64,000 bases of DNA from Streptomyces virginiae (GTDB lineage: Bacteria; Actinomycetota; Actinomycetes; Streptomycetales; Streptomycetaceae): NCBI RefSeq assembly GCF_000720455.1, contig NZ_JOAK01000005.1, positions 248,001-312,000 of the forward strand. Reading direction: 5' to 3'. The translations under genes were made by a program, and so were the position numbers. Under the pieces are notes generated by a model. The model saw only the letters and a program-made list of their open reading frames with translations, searched no databases and was not told the DNA's origin. This document shows, piece by piece, positions 1 through 7,623 of this stretch (position 1 is the first letter of the stretch; each line of letters begins with the position of its first letter).

Positions 1-2
1 GG

Positions 3-140
3 CCGGACCCGGACGGGACGCCGCTCGCGGCGTTCGCCCCGCCGCCGCTGCCCGAGGCCTCGGGCACGGCGACGGCGGGGGACGATGCCGGTTACTCCTC
101 GGAGGAAGCGCCCGCGGACGCGGCCACCTCGGCCAGGTAG
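3..140 (+). CDS. Possible C-terminal end of an unidentified protein (partial)
   Basis: An open frame with strongly GC-biased third positions enters from the left edge and ends at TAG 138-140. It encodes about 45 residues, rich in Pro, Ala, Glu and Asp, with no recognisable motif. It would converge on and overlap the end of the StyA-like gene by 49 bp, which is a lot for two real genes. It may be a true tail of the neighbouring gene or a GC-skew artefact. Confidence 0.25.
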   Translation, partial: PDPDGTPLAAFAPPPLPEASGTATAGDDAGYSSEEAPADAATSAR

Positions 141-1351
141 TCGGCCGTGTCCTCGGGGTCGTAGAAGTAGGCGTCGAAGTCGGCCGGGTTGTCGAAGCCA
201 TTGGCGAATCGATTCGCCACCGGCTGGAGCTGCCCGGCCGCGCCGATCAGGTTGAGCACGTGCTCCGGCGGGACGCCGAGCATCGCGTTCGTCCACTGGG
301 TCACGGGCTTGCCCGTGGTGAACCAGTACTTGTCGAAGGTCGCCTTCATCCACGCCTCGTCGAACGGCTTGTCCCCGTGCATGAGGATCGAGGAGAGGTA
401 CGAGGCCGCGCACTTGGCCGCGGAGTTCGAACCCTGGCCCGTGATCGGGTCGTTGGCGACGACCACGTCGGCCACGCCGAGGACGAGCCCACCGCCGGGG
501 AGGCGTCCGATCGGGTTGCGGACGACCGGAGCGTACCGGCCTGCGAGCGTGCCGCCCGCGTCCGTCAGCTCCACCTTCGTCGCCCGGGCGTACTCCCACG
601 GCGTGTACTTCTCCATCAGCCCCAGCGTGAGCGCGAGGTGTTCGGCGGGGTCCTTGACGCCGTTGAAGACGTCCAGCGGACCACCGGGCAGGCCCTCCCA
701 GAAGAGGATGTCCGCCCGGCCCGAGGTCGTCAGGGTCGGCATCACGAACAGCTCGCCGACGCCCGGGACGAGGTTGCAGCGGACCGCTTCCGTCTCCGGG
801 TGCTCGGGGCGCGGACCGAGCCCGTGCACGTACGCCACGGCCAGCGCGCGCTGCGGGGTGTCGTACGGGGAACGCGCCGCGTCCCGTCCGAACATCGACA
901 CCAGCTCGCCCTTGCCGGCGGCCACCAGCACCAGGTCGTAGGTGCGGGAGAAGTAGTCGAGGTCGGCGACGGACGCGCCGTGGATGACGAGCTGCCCGCC
1001 GCGCTGCGCGAAGGTGTCCAGCCAGCCGGCCATCTTCACGCGCTGGTCGACGGACTGCGCGTGGCCCTTGAGCCGGCCGAGCCAGTCGATGGGGCGGCTA
1101 CCGTCGGGTGCGGCGACCGAGACCCCGAGGCCCTCGATCTTCGGCGCCTGCTGCTCCCAGAAGTTGATCTGGAGGTCGCGCTCGTGCTGGAGGGCGGTGT
1201 CGAACATGCACTGCGTGGACATGACCCGTCCGGTGCGGATCTCGTCCGCGGTCCGGTTGGACATGAGGGTGACCTCGTACCCCTTGGACTGGAGTCCGAG
1301 GGCCAGCTGGAGACCGGACTGGCCGGCTCCGACGACAAGTATCCTGCGCAT
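92..1351 (-). CDS. StyA-like styrene/indole monooxygenase family flavoprotein
   Basis: This 419-residue protein begins with a Rossmann dinucleotide-binding stretch (VVGAGQSGLQLALGL, residues 6-20) and reads throughout as the styrene/indole monooxygenase (StyA-like) branch of group E FAD monooxygenases. Characterised members epoxidise styrene or indole using FADH2 from a separate reductase (StyB); no reductase gene is visible nearby. The ATG start follows an AGAGGA ribosome site and lies 13 nt after the stop of the GTPase gene, so it is probably the last gene of the conservon operon. Conservons often carry an oxidase such as a P450 in this place, which suggests, without proof, that the oxygenase is functionally tied to the signalling module. 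The true substrate is unknown. Confidence 0.85.
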   Translation of the reverse strand: MRRILVVGAGQSGLQLALGLQSKGYEVTLMSNRTADEIRTGRVMSTQCMFDTALQHERDLQINFWEQQAPKIEGLGVSVAAPDGSRPIDWLGRLKGHAQSVDQRVKMAGWLDTFAQRGGQLVIHGASVADLDYFSRTYDLVLVAAGKGELVSMFGRDAARSPYDTPQRALAVAYVHGLGPRPEHPETEAVRCNLVPGVGELFVMPTLTTSGRADILFWEGLPGGPLDVFNGVKDPAEHLALTLGLMEKYTPWEYARATKVELTDAGGTLAGRYAPVVRNPIGRLPGGGLVLGVADVVVANDPITGQGSNSAAKCAASYLSSILMHGDKPFDEAWMKATFDKYWFTTGKPVTQWTNAMLGVPPEHVLNLIGAAGQLQPVANRFANGFDNPADFDAYFYDPEDTADYLAEVAASAGASSEE

Positions 1352-1364
1352 CTCTCAAGTCCTC

Positions 1365-1985
1365 TTATTCGGGAGTGCTGTCGAGGGCGTGCCCCACGAG
1401 CGCCAGCAGGGATTCGACCACCGTCCGGCGCTCTCGCGCATCCATGATCACCACGGGTACGTGCGGCGGGACGCTGAGGGCCTCGCGCACGTCCTCGGGC
1501 TCGTACGACTGCGAGCCCTCGAAGTGGTTGACGGCGACGGCGTACGGCAGCCCGGAGCTCTCGAAGTAGTCGAGGGCGGGGAAGCAGTCGCGCAGGCGTC
1601 GGGTGTCGGCCATGACGAGGCCGCCGATGGCTCCGCGCACCAGGTCGTCCCACATGAACCAGAAGCGTTCCTGGCCCGGGGTCCCGTACACGTAGAGGAC
1701 GAGGTCGTCGTCGAGGGTGACGCGGCCGAAGTCCATGGCGACGGTGGTGGTGTGCTTGTCCGGGGTGCCGGACAGGTCGTCGGTCGGGACGCTGGCCTGG
1801 GTCATCACCGCTTCGGTGCGCAGCGGGGTGATCTCGGAGACGGAGGAGACGAAGGTGGTCTTGCCGACGCCGAAGCCGCCCGCGACCAGCACCTTGACGG
1901 CGACGGGCGCGCGGGAGCGGTCGTACTGCCAGGGCTGTGCCGGTTCGTCGTCGACCACGGGCTTGTCAGAGACGGCGAAGGCCAC
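1365..1985 (-). CDS. cvnD: Conservon small GTPase (CvnD-type ATP/GTP-binding protein)
   Basis: A protein of about 206 residues, with a P-loop GGFGVGKTT near the N-terminus and a Ras-like switch II motif YGTPGQERF. It belongs to the MglA-like GTPases found as the fourth gene of Streptomyces conservons. I chose GTG at 1983-1985 because it gives the conserved short N-terminus and overlaps the end of the DUF742 gene by 20 bp, as is usual in these operons; longer in-frame starts only translate the upstream gene in another frame. The encoded CvnD probably cycles at the membrane with the Roadblock (CvnB) and DUF742 (CvnC) partners, acting as the G-protein part of a receptor-like complex with CvnA. 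Confidence 0.9.
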   Translation of the reverse strand: MAFAVSDKPVVDDEPAQPWQYDRSRAPVAVKVLVAGGFGVGKTTFVSSVSEITPLRTEAVMTQASVPTDDLSGTPDKHTTTVAMDFGRVTLDDDLVLYVYGTPGQERFWFMWDDLVRGAIGGLVMADTRRLRDCFPALDYFESSGLPYAVAVNHFEGSQSYEPEDVREALSVPPHVPVVIMDARERRTVVESLLALVGHALDSTPE

Positions 1986-2355
1986 CGAGCACCCTTTCCA
2001 GCAGCGCGCGTTCGGGCCGGCCGGTGCCGTTGCCCGTCGCGTAGACACGGATCCTGCCCTGGTCGGCGAGGTCGCTGACGAGGACGCGGACCACACCGAG
2101 CGGGAGCTTCAGCAGTGCGGCGATCTCGGCGATCGTGCGCATGCGGCGGCACACCTCGACGATGGCGGGCATCTCGGGCATGCGGTCGGGCTTCTGCGGC
2201 TCGGACGCCTTGGTGTCCAGGGCGGCGACGAAGGTCTCGACGTGCAGGACCTGGGTGAACCGTGTCCGGCCGCCCGTCAGGGAGTACGGGCGGACGCGGG
2301 CGGGTCGGCGGTCGGCTCCGCGTATCGGGAGTCGGTCGGCGGCCGGTCTCCTCAC
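1966..2355 (-). CDS. cvnC: DUF742 winged-helix-like conservon protein (CvnC)
   Basis: A 129-residue DUF742 protein. The N-terminal third is basic (RRPAADRLPIRGADRRP), followed by RVRPYSLTGGRT, which is typical of the family, and a C-terminal winged-helix-like half (TIAEIAALLKLPLGVVRVLVSDL). The ATG overlaps the stop of the Roadblock gene by 4 bp, and the gene overlaps the GTPase gene at its 3' end, so all are translationally coupled. DUF742 proteins are the third component of conservons; their biochemical role is not well defined, though they associate with the other Cvn proteins. Confidence 0.9.
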   Translation of the reverse strand: MRRPAADRLPIRGADRRPARVRPYSLTGGRTRFTQVLHVETFVAALDTKASEPQKPDRMPEMPAIVEVCRRMRTIAEIAALLKLPLGVVRVLVSDLADQGRIRVYATGNGTGRPERALLERVLGGLRRL

Positions 2356-2840
2356 GGGGTGTTCTCCATCGACTGGCGCAGCTCACTGCGGACTTCGGGG
2401 GTCAGGACGTGGCCGGCGCGGCCGACGAACAGGGCCATGTGGTAGGCGACGACGCTCATGTCGCAGTCGGGCGTGGCGTGCACGCCCAGCAGTGAGCCGT
2501 CGCTGATGGCCATGACGAAGACGGAGCCGTGTTCCATCGCCACCATGGTCTGCTTGACGGCGCCGAACTCCATGAGGGCGGCCGCCCCCGTGGTGAGGCT
2601 GCCGAGGCCGGAGACGATGGTGGCGAGGTCGGCGGACGCCCCCCGTGGGCCCTTGGGCCGCGGCGTCGCCTGTGGTTCGCCCGCGCCGCCCGCTCCGGGG
2701 TCGGAGGACAGGAGCAGCAGCCCGTCCGAGGAGACGACGGCGACGGAGTTGACGCCGGGCACCTCCTCGACCAGGTCGGTCAGCAGCCACTGCAGGTTGC
2801 GGGCCTGGGTGCTCAGTCCGTACGTACTGGGCGCGGTCAT
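2352..2840 (-). CDS. cvnB: Roadblock/LC7-domain protein (CvnB)
   Basis: A 162-residue Roadblock/LC7 protein. Early signatures include LQWLLTDLVEEVPGVNSVAVVSSDGLLLL, characteristic of bacterial Roadblock domains that regulate MglA-like GTPases. A short acidic/Pro/Gly-rich loop sits around residues 50-70. The start overlaps the end of the histidine-kinase-like gene by 4 bp and the stop overlaps the DUF742 gene by 4 bp. By analogy with MglB it probably modulates nucleotide exchange or hydrolysis on CvnD and bridges it to the membrane kinase. Confidence 0.92.
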   Translation of the reverse strand: MTAPSTYGLSTQARNLQWLLTDLVEEVPGVNSVAVVSSDGLLLLSSDPGAGGAGEPQATPRPKGPRGASADLATIVSGLGSLTTGAAALMEFGAVKQTMVAMEHGSVFVMAISDGSLLGVHATPDCDMSVVAYHMALFVGRAGHVLTPEVRSELRQSMENTP

Positions 2841-5815
2841 GTGCGTGCCTCCTGTGCGCTGTCCCCCTGGTCGGTTTTGCTCTGTTCCTGCCCCCGGTCC
2901 GGGTCCCGGTCCTGCGCGAGCTCGGCGGCGACGACGCGGCGGCCGTCCTGGGCTCCCTGGTAGAAGCCCCCGAGTCGGCGCCGCAGCTCTTCGGCGTCGA
3001 CCCGGCGCGGCGGCTGGGGTCGTACGTCCTCGGTGCGCGGGGCGGCGACGGTGCGCGGGGTGCGCTTCGGCAGGCCCTTGTCGGTGACGGGGCCGCCGCC
3101 GTCGGACGGGTCGGCGGGGTGGCTGCCCTGGCGGGGGAGCCAGTCGGCCTCGGCGGGGGCGTGTGCGTGGTCCCCTGCGGGGGGCTCGGCGGTGAAGGCC
3201 TGCTCCGCGGGCGGGGCCTCGGCGGCCGGGTCCCCTGCGGGGGGCTCGGCGGTGAAGACCTCGTCGGCCGGAGGGGCGTCCGTGGCCGGGGCCGCGGTGA
3301 ACACCTGGTCGGCCGGAGGGGCGTCGGCGGCCGGGGCCGCGGTGAAGACCTCGTCGGCCGGAGGGGCGTCGGCGGCCGGAGCCGCGGTGAAGACCTCGTC
3401 GGCCGGAGGGGCGTCGGCGGCCGGAGCCGCCGTGAACACCTGGTCGGCGGGCGGGGCGTCCGTGGCCGGGGGCGCCGTGAACACCTGGTCGGCCGGGTCC
3501 GTTGCGGGGGGCTCGGTGGTGAAGGCCTCGTCCGCCGGAAGGGTGTCCGGGGCCGGGGTGGCGGTGGACGGCTCGTCGGCGGGGGGTGCGAGGGCCTCGG
3601 CCAGGGTGACCGGCGTGACCGGCTCGGCCACCGGCTCGGCCACCGGCTCGGCGGCCGGGGCCTCGGCCTCGGGGGCTGCGTGGGCACCGCGCGGGCGGGC
3701 CTGGAGGGTGTTCTCGTTCGCCTCCGCTATCACGCCCGGCAGGTGCAGCGAGGGCGCGCCCGGTACGGCCAGGGTGTGGACGGGCGAGGCCGGCGGGGTG
3801 GCGGGCAGCAGCGTCGCGGGGATGACGACCAGGGCCTCGGTCCCCCCGTGCCGCGCGCCGCGCAGCTCCGCGGTGACCCCGTGCCGTGCCGCGAGCCGCC
3901 CGGCCACGTACAGGCCGAGGCCCAGGCCGTGCTCCTCCTCGGGCTCCTCGTCGTACGCCTCGGGCGTGGACAGCCGGGCGTTGAGCGCTTCGAGGCGGTC
4001 GTCGGTGACGCCGATGCCCTCGTCGACGACGGAGAGCACCACGTCGCCGGAGTCCAGGGTCCAGCCCGACACCTTCACCTTGACGTCCGGCGGCGAGAAC
4101 GTCGTCGCGTTCTCCAGCAGTTCGGCCAGGACGTGGGAGATGTCGTCGGCGGCGTGTCCGGCGACCTGCGTGTACGAGGGCAGCGCCGCGAGGTCGACGC
4201 GCTCGTAGCGCTCGATCTCGCTGACGGCGGCCCGCATCACGTCGACCAGTGCCACCGGGAGCCCCTGCCCGTGGCCGTGCTCCTGCCCGGCGAGGACCAG
4301 CAGGTTCTCGTTGTGCCGGCGCATCACGGTCGCCAGGTGGTCGAGCTTGAAGAGGGTCGCGAGCCGGTCCGGGTCCTGTTCCTTGGACTCCAGCTCCTCG
4401 ATGACGGCGAGCTGGCGTTCCACCAGGCCCAGCGTGCGCAGCGACAGCGAGACGGAGGTCGTCGACATGATGCGGCGGTGCTCTTCGAGCCCCTCGCGCA
4501 GCTTCGTCAGCTCCTCTTCGAGCACCTCCCTGCCGGAGGCGAGCGCCTCGTTGCGGCCGATGATGCGGCGCCGGTCGGCGTCGAGCCCGGCGATCCGGGT
4601 GTGCAGGGAGACCGTCTGGTCGCGCACGGCGTTCAGGTGCCGGACGACCTCGGCGAACTCGTCGTTGCGGCCGGTGAACCGCACCGGCTCCACCGAGCCC
4701 TCGGGCGTGGCGAGGCGCTCCGCGCCGCGCCGCAGGACCGACAGCGGGCGGGTGAGCGAGCGCGCGACGGCGGTGGAGAAGCCGACGGCGCCGAGGAAGA
4801 GCAGGCCCATGAGGGCGACGAGGATCTCCAGGCGGGTCACGTCGTCGTCGCGCAGGGATGCGAGGGCGGAGGCGCGCTGGCCGGCGAGGGTGGCCTCGAC
4901 GGTGCGCATCCGGTCGATGCGGGCGGTGAGCGCGGCGCCGACGGCGGCGCCGTCGGTCTTGCGGTCGGGGGCGGTCAGGGTGGGCCGGTCGGTGAGCCGC
5001 TTGAGGTAGTCGTCGGCGGCCTTGACCTCGGGGCCGGTGACGGTGGCGGCGAGGGTCTGGCGTACGTCGGGCCGGGCGACCCGCGCGAAGTCGTCGAGGG
5101 CGGCCTGCTCGCGTACGCGGGTGCGCTGGGCGGCGGTGGTGAGTTCGTCGACCGTGGTCGAGCCGGGGGGCTGCTCGCCGCGGGGGACGGACAGTGCCCC
5201 GAGCAGCAGTCCGCGGGTGGCGGAGGCCTGTTCCACGGCCTGGCCCAGGGGGGCCAGCGGGCGGGTGGTGGCGAGGGCGGACTCGGCGCGCGGCGGGGTC
5301 AGCTCGGCGAGCCGGGTGCCGGGGGCGAGGAGTTCCGTGATGACGCCGGTGTAGGCCTGGTGGGCGGCGAGGGGGGTGCCCTTGCCGTCGATGGCTTCGG
5401 TGCGGACGGCCTGGATCTGGGCGAGGGCCAGGGCGAGGGGTTCGTCGACCTCGGTCGCGGCCTCGGCGATCTGCCGGTCGGTGCGCAGCACGCGGTCCTG
5501 GAGGCCGGCCTTGGCGGCGCCGGGGCGGCCCTTGGCGGCGTATTCGACCACGGCGTCGCGCTCGTCGGCGAGGACGTGCGTGAGGGTGAGGATCTGGCCG
5601 GTCTGCTCGGCGAGGGTGACCAGCCGCTGGGAGTCGTTCAGCTCCCTCGCGGCGGTGACGACGGCGGGGGTGCCGGCCGCGAGGACGGTGAGCCCTGCGA
5701 CGGCGACGCCGACGACCAGCCGGCTGCGCACGCGGACGCGGCGTCCTGCGGGGGCCGGGCCTTCGGCGGCGGTGCCGTTCTTCCGAGACCGCTTCTTCTG
5801 CACCGGTGCTCGCAA
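2837..5815 (-). CDS. cvnA: Conservon sensor histidine kinase with nitrate-sensor-like ectodomain (CvnA)
   Basis: A 992-residue membrane kinase. A basic N-terminus leads to a first membrane helix near residues 30-52, then an extracytoplasmic NIT-like region up to about 325, a second helix near 330-350, a HAMP linker, a coiled coil and an HATPase_c domain, with N box ELLENATTF and G boxes VVDEGIGVTDD and GLGLGLYV. The last ~270 residues are low-complexity and contain tandem FTAAPAADAPPAD repeats. Cvn kinases usually lack a clear phospho-acceptor His in the H box and may signal through the downstream GTPase rather than a response regulator. The gene heads the cvnABCD operon. Confidence 0.92.
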   Translation of the reverse strand: MRAPVQKKRSRKNGTAAEGPAPAGRRVRVRSRLVVGVAVAGLTVLAAGTPAVVTAARELNDSQRLVTLAEQTGQILTLTHVLADERDAVVEYAAKGRPGAAKAGLQDRVLRTDRQIAEAATEVDEPLALALAQIQAVRTEAIDGKGTPLAAHQAYTGVITELLAPGTRLAELTPPRAESALATTRPLAPLGQAVEQASATRGLLLGALSVPRGEQPPGSTTVDELTTAAQRTRVREQAALDDFARVARPDVRQTLAATVTGPEVKAADDYLKRLTDRPTLTAPDRKTDGAAVGAALTARIDRMRTVEATLAGQRASALASLRDDDVTRLEILVALMGLLFLGAVGFSTAVARSLTRPLSVLRRGAERLATPEGSVEPVRFTGRNDEFAEVVRHLNAVRDQTVSLHTRIAGLDADRRRIIGRNEALASGREVLEEELTKLREGLEEHRRIMSTTSVSLSLRTLGLVERQLAVIEELESKEQDPDRLATLFKLDHLATVMRRHNENLLVLAGQEHGHGQGLPVALVDVMRAAVSEIERYERVDLAALPSYTQVAGHAADDISHVLAELLENATTFSPPDVKVKVSGWTLDSGDVVLSVVDEGIGVTDDRLEALNARLSTPEAYDEEPEEEHGLGLGLYVAGRLAARHGVTAELRGARHGGTEALVVIPATLLPATPPASPVHTLAVPGAPSLHLPGVIAEANENTLQARPRGAHAAPEAEAPAAEPVAEPVAEPVTPVTLAEALAPPADEPSTATPAPDTLPADEAFTTEPPATDPADQVFTAPPATDAPPADQVFTAAPAADAPPADEVFTAAPAADAPPADEVFTAAPAADAPPADQVFTAAPATDAPPADEVFTAEPPAGDPAAEAPPAEQAFTAEPPAGDHAHAPAEADWLPRQGSHPADPSDGGGPVTDKGLPKRTPRTVAAPRTEDVRPQPPRRVDAEELRRRLGGFYQGAQDGRRVVAAELAQDRDPDRGQEQSKTDQGDSAQEART
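3170..3560 (-). repeat. In-gene tandem repeat coding for the Ala/Pro/Asp-rich CvnA tail
   Basis: At least six degenerate units of about 45-60 bp encode variations of EVFTAAPAADAPPAD. Copies around 3294-3440 are almost identical (units share GTGAAGACCTCGTCGGCCGG on the plus strand). The array stays in frame, so unit number can change without breaking the gene. It probably forms an extended, unstructured cytoplasmic linker. Confidence 0.85.
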
Positions 5816-6202
5816 TCCTGTACGTGTGCTTTTGCTCGTCTACTCGTGTGGCCGAGGTAACGGCCGGTCAACAAGTAAACGCCCCCTGCCCCCTCGTACC
5901 GCCTCAGACCTTTGCAGCGTGTTGGGGAGAGAGCCGCACATCGCCCACCCGGCCACTCGAACGAGTGAACATCACGGATGAGTTGGCGACCAACTCGGGC
6001 ACCCGGCCCCAGGGCGGGTCCGTGGACAGGTGGTTGAAAGATCGATGCGGCCTTTGGCAGTATGCCCCGCCCACATCGCCCGTCCTGCGCCGGGGCCTTG
6101 CCGGGCCGGGTCCGGGCGCCTCGCGTGCGCGGTCCGCCCACCCCTCCCCCTTTGGTCCGTACCTTCCCGGGTCCGCGGGCGCCCGGCGGGCAGAATGTCC
6201 GC
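5816..6202. promoter_or_regulatory. Divergent intergenic region with two palindromes upstream of cvnA
   Basis: This 387-bp region separates cvnA (minus) from the PP2C-like gene (plus). It contains CACTCGAACGAGTG at 5954-5967 (6-bp arms, AA centre) and GAGTTGGCGACCAACTC at 5980-5996 (7-bp arms, 3-nt centre), only 12 bp apart. Both are perfect inverted repeats, suiting a dimeric regulator. No gene of credible length is seen in the region. Confidence 0.55.
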
Positions 6203-6976
6203 ATGCGCATCGACCTCGCCACGGCCCCCGGCAGTCAGGAACGCCCCAATGAGGACTGGGTGTCGGCGTCGGCGCCCGCTCCGGGGGGCGGGGTCCTGGT
6301 CGTCCTGGACGGGGTCACCCCGCCCGCGGGCGGCGGCGGATGCGTGCACGGCGTGCCGTGGTTCGTGGCCCGGCTCGGCGGCCGATTGACCGAACTGTCC
6401 GGATCGCGACGGGACATGCCGCTGGACCGGATCCTGGCCGAGGCCGTCCGCGCCACGGCCGAGGCCCACGGGGACACGTGTGACCTTTCTCACGTGCGCA
6501 CCCCGCAGGCGACGGTCGTCGTGGTCCGCTGGGACGAGGCGTACGTGGAGCACCTCGTGCTCTCGGACTCCGTGCTGCTCCTCCAGGCGCCTGGGGGCGG
6601 GGTGACGGCGGTGCTCGACGACCGGCTGGACCGGGTGCCGCCGGAGGTGCTGCGCTCGGTGGCGGCGACGGACGCCCTGCGCAACGCCGAGGGCGGCTTC
6701 TTCACGGCGGCCGCGGACCCGTCGGTGGCGGCCCGGGCGGTCACCGGGCGCACCCCGCGCGCTCGGGTGCGGGCGGTGGCGGCGCTCACGGACGGGGCGA
6801 GCCGGTGGACGGACACGTTCGGGGAGGGCGACTGGGCCGAGTGCCTGGCGGTGCTGCGGAAGGAGGGCGCGGAAGGTCTGATCGGCCGGGTCCGCGCCGT
6901 CGAGTCCGACCCGGCCCGCCCGCCGGCCCGGTACAAGCGGCACGACGACGCGTCGGCGGTCTACGCGGAGCTCTGA
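6203..6976 (+). CDS. PP2C-like serine/threonine phosphatase-family protein
   Basis: A 257-residue cytoplasmic protein with PP2C-type features: RPNEDWV near residue 15 (the family NED motif), VVLDGVTPP near residue 35 (the DG metal-binding motif) and a later VVVVRWDEAYVEHLVLSDS strand pair. There is no signal peptide or membrane helix. ATG 6203 follows shortly after the cvnA promoter region and fits the motif positions. Streptomyces has many such stand-alone PP2C-like proteins; metal ligands toward the C-terminus are hard to place by eye, so catalytic activity is likely but not certain. Confidence 0.75.
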   Translation: MRIDLATAPGSQERPNEDWVSASAPAPGGGVLVVLDGVTPPAGGGGCVHGVPWFVARLGGRLTELSGSRRDMPLDRILAEAVRATAEAHGDTCDLSHVRTPQATVVVVRWDEAYVEHLVLSDSVLLLQAPGGGVTAVLDDRLDRVPPEVLRSVAATDALRNAEGGFFTAAADPSVAARAVTGRTPRARVRAVAALTDGASRWTDTFGEGDWAECLAVLRKEGAEGLIGRVRAVESDPARPPARYKRHDDASAVYAEL

Positions 6977-7043
6977 GAGGCCCGCGGTCGAGCGCTGGGG
7001 CGCTGCGGCGCTGGGGCGCCGGCGGTGCGGCGCCGGGGTTCCG

Positions 7044-7484
7044 TTACTCGGCGCCGGCGTTCAACTGGTGCAGCAGGCGGGCCAGTTCCGCGACCTCTCC
7101 GCGGTCCCATCCGGCGAGCTTGCGCATGTACTGCTCGCGCCGTGCGCCCCGGACCCGCAGGAACCGCTCGCGACCCTCCTCGGTGAGCCCGACGAGGAAG
7201 GCCCGCCCGTCGGCGGGGTCCTGCTCGCGGGCCACCAGGCCCAGGACCTCCAGGGCCCGCAGCTGCCGGCTCATGGTGGCCTTGCCGACGCCGAAGTAGG
7301 CGGCGAGGTCGGTGGCCCGCTGCCGGCCGGCCGCCTCCAGCCGCACGAGGAGCCCGTACGCGGCGGGCTCCAGCTCGGGGTGGAGCTCGCGGGCCATCTC
7401 CCCGGAGGAGGCGCGGGCCCGCCGGAGGAAGACGGACAGCTCCCGCTCCAGGGCAAGGAACTCCTGGTCTTCACTCCCGTGCAC
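7044..7484 (-). CDS. MarR-family winged-helix transcriptional regulator
   Basis: A 146-residue MarR protein. The central wHTH is clear (RATDLAAYFGVGKATMSRQLRALEVLGLV) followed by the wing DPADGRAFLVGLTEEGRE, and flanking helices form the dimerisation domain. I chose GTG 7484: an AAGGAG site lies 8 nt upstream, whereas longer starts would run into non-coding sequence. It is a single gene between a PP2C-like gene and lon. Its target is unknown; autoregulation or control of a nearby gene would be usual. Confidence 0.88.
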   Translation of the reverse strand: MHGSEDQEFLALERELSVFLRRARASSGEMARELHPELEPAAYGLLVRLEAAGRQRATDLAAYFGVGKATMSRQLRALEVLGLVAREQDPADGRAFLVGLTEEGRERFLRVRGARREQYMRKLAGWDRGEVAELARLLHQLNAGAE

Positions 7485-7552
7485 GTACCGCTCCTTTTTC
7501 GCTGTGTGGCACCCCGGTGGGTGGGGGCCCAGTATTTCGCAGCGGGTGTGCG

Positions 7553-7592
7553 GACGGCCCGGGGCCCCGCCGGAGCGGGGAACCGGGCCGTC
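7553..7592 (-). terminator. Rho-independent-type hairpin after lon
   Basis: Arms ACGGCCCGG (7554-7562) and CCGGGCCGT (7583-7591) enclose a smaller CCCCGCCGGAGCGGGG hairpin just downstream of the lon stop. There is no strong U tract, as is common in Streptomyces. Confidence 0.6.
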
Positions 7593-7623
7593 CGGAGGCC
7601 GGACCATGCCCTTCGGTGAGGGG

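Noticed and set aside
3170..3560. Regular repeats that might be a CRISPR array
   Set aside because: Units are contiguous, in frame with the cvnA gene, and code for a linker; there are no unique spacers.
3119..5860. A 913-codon plus-strand frame opposite cvnA
   Set aside because: Gly/Arg/Val-rich mirror of the kinase; no recognisable domains.
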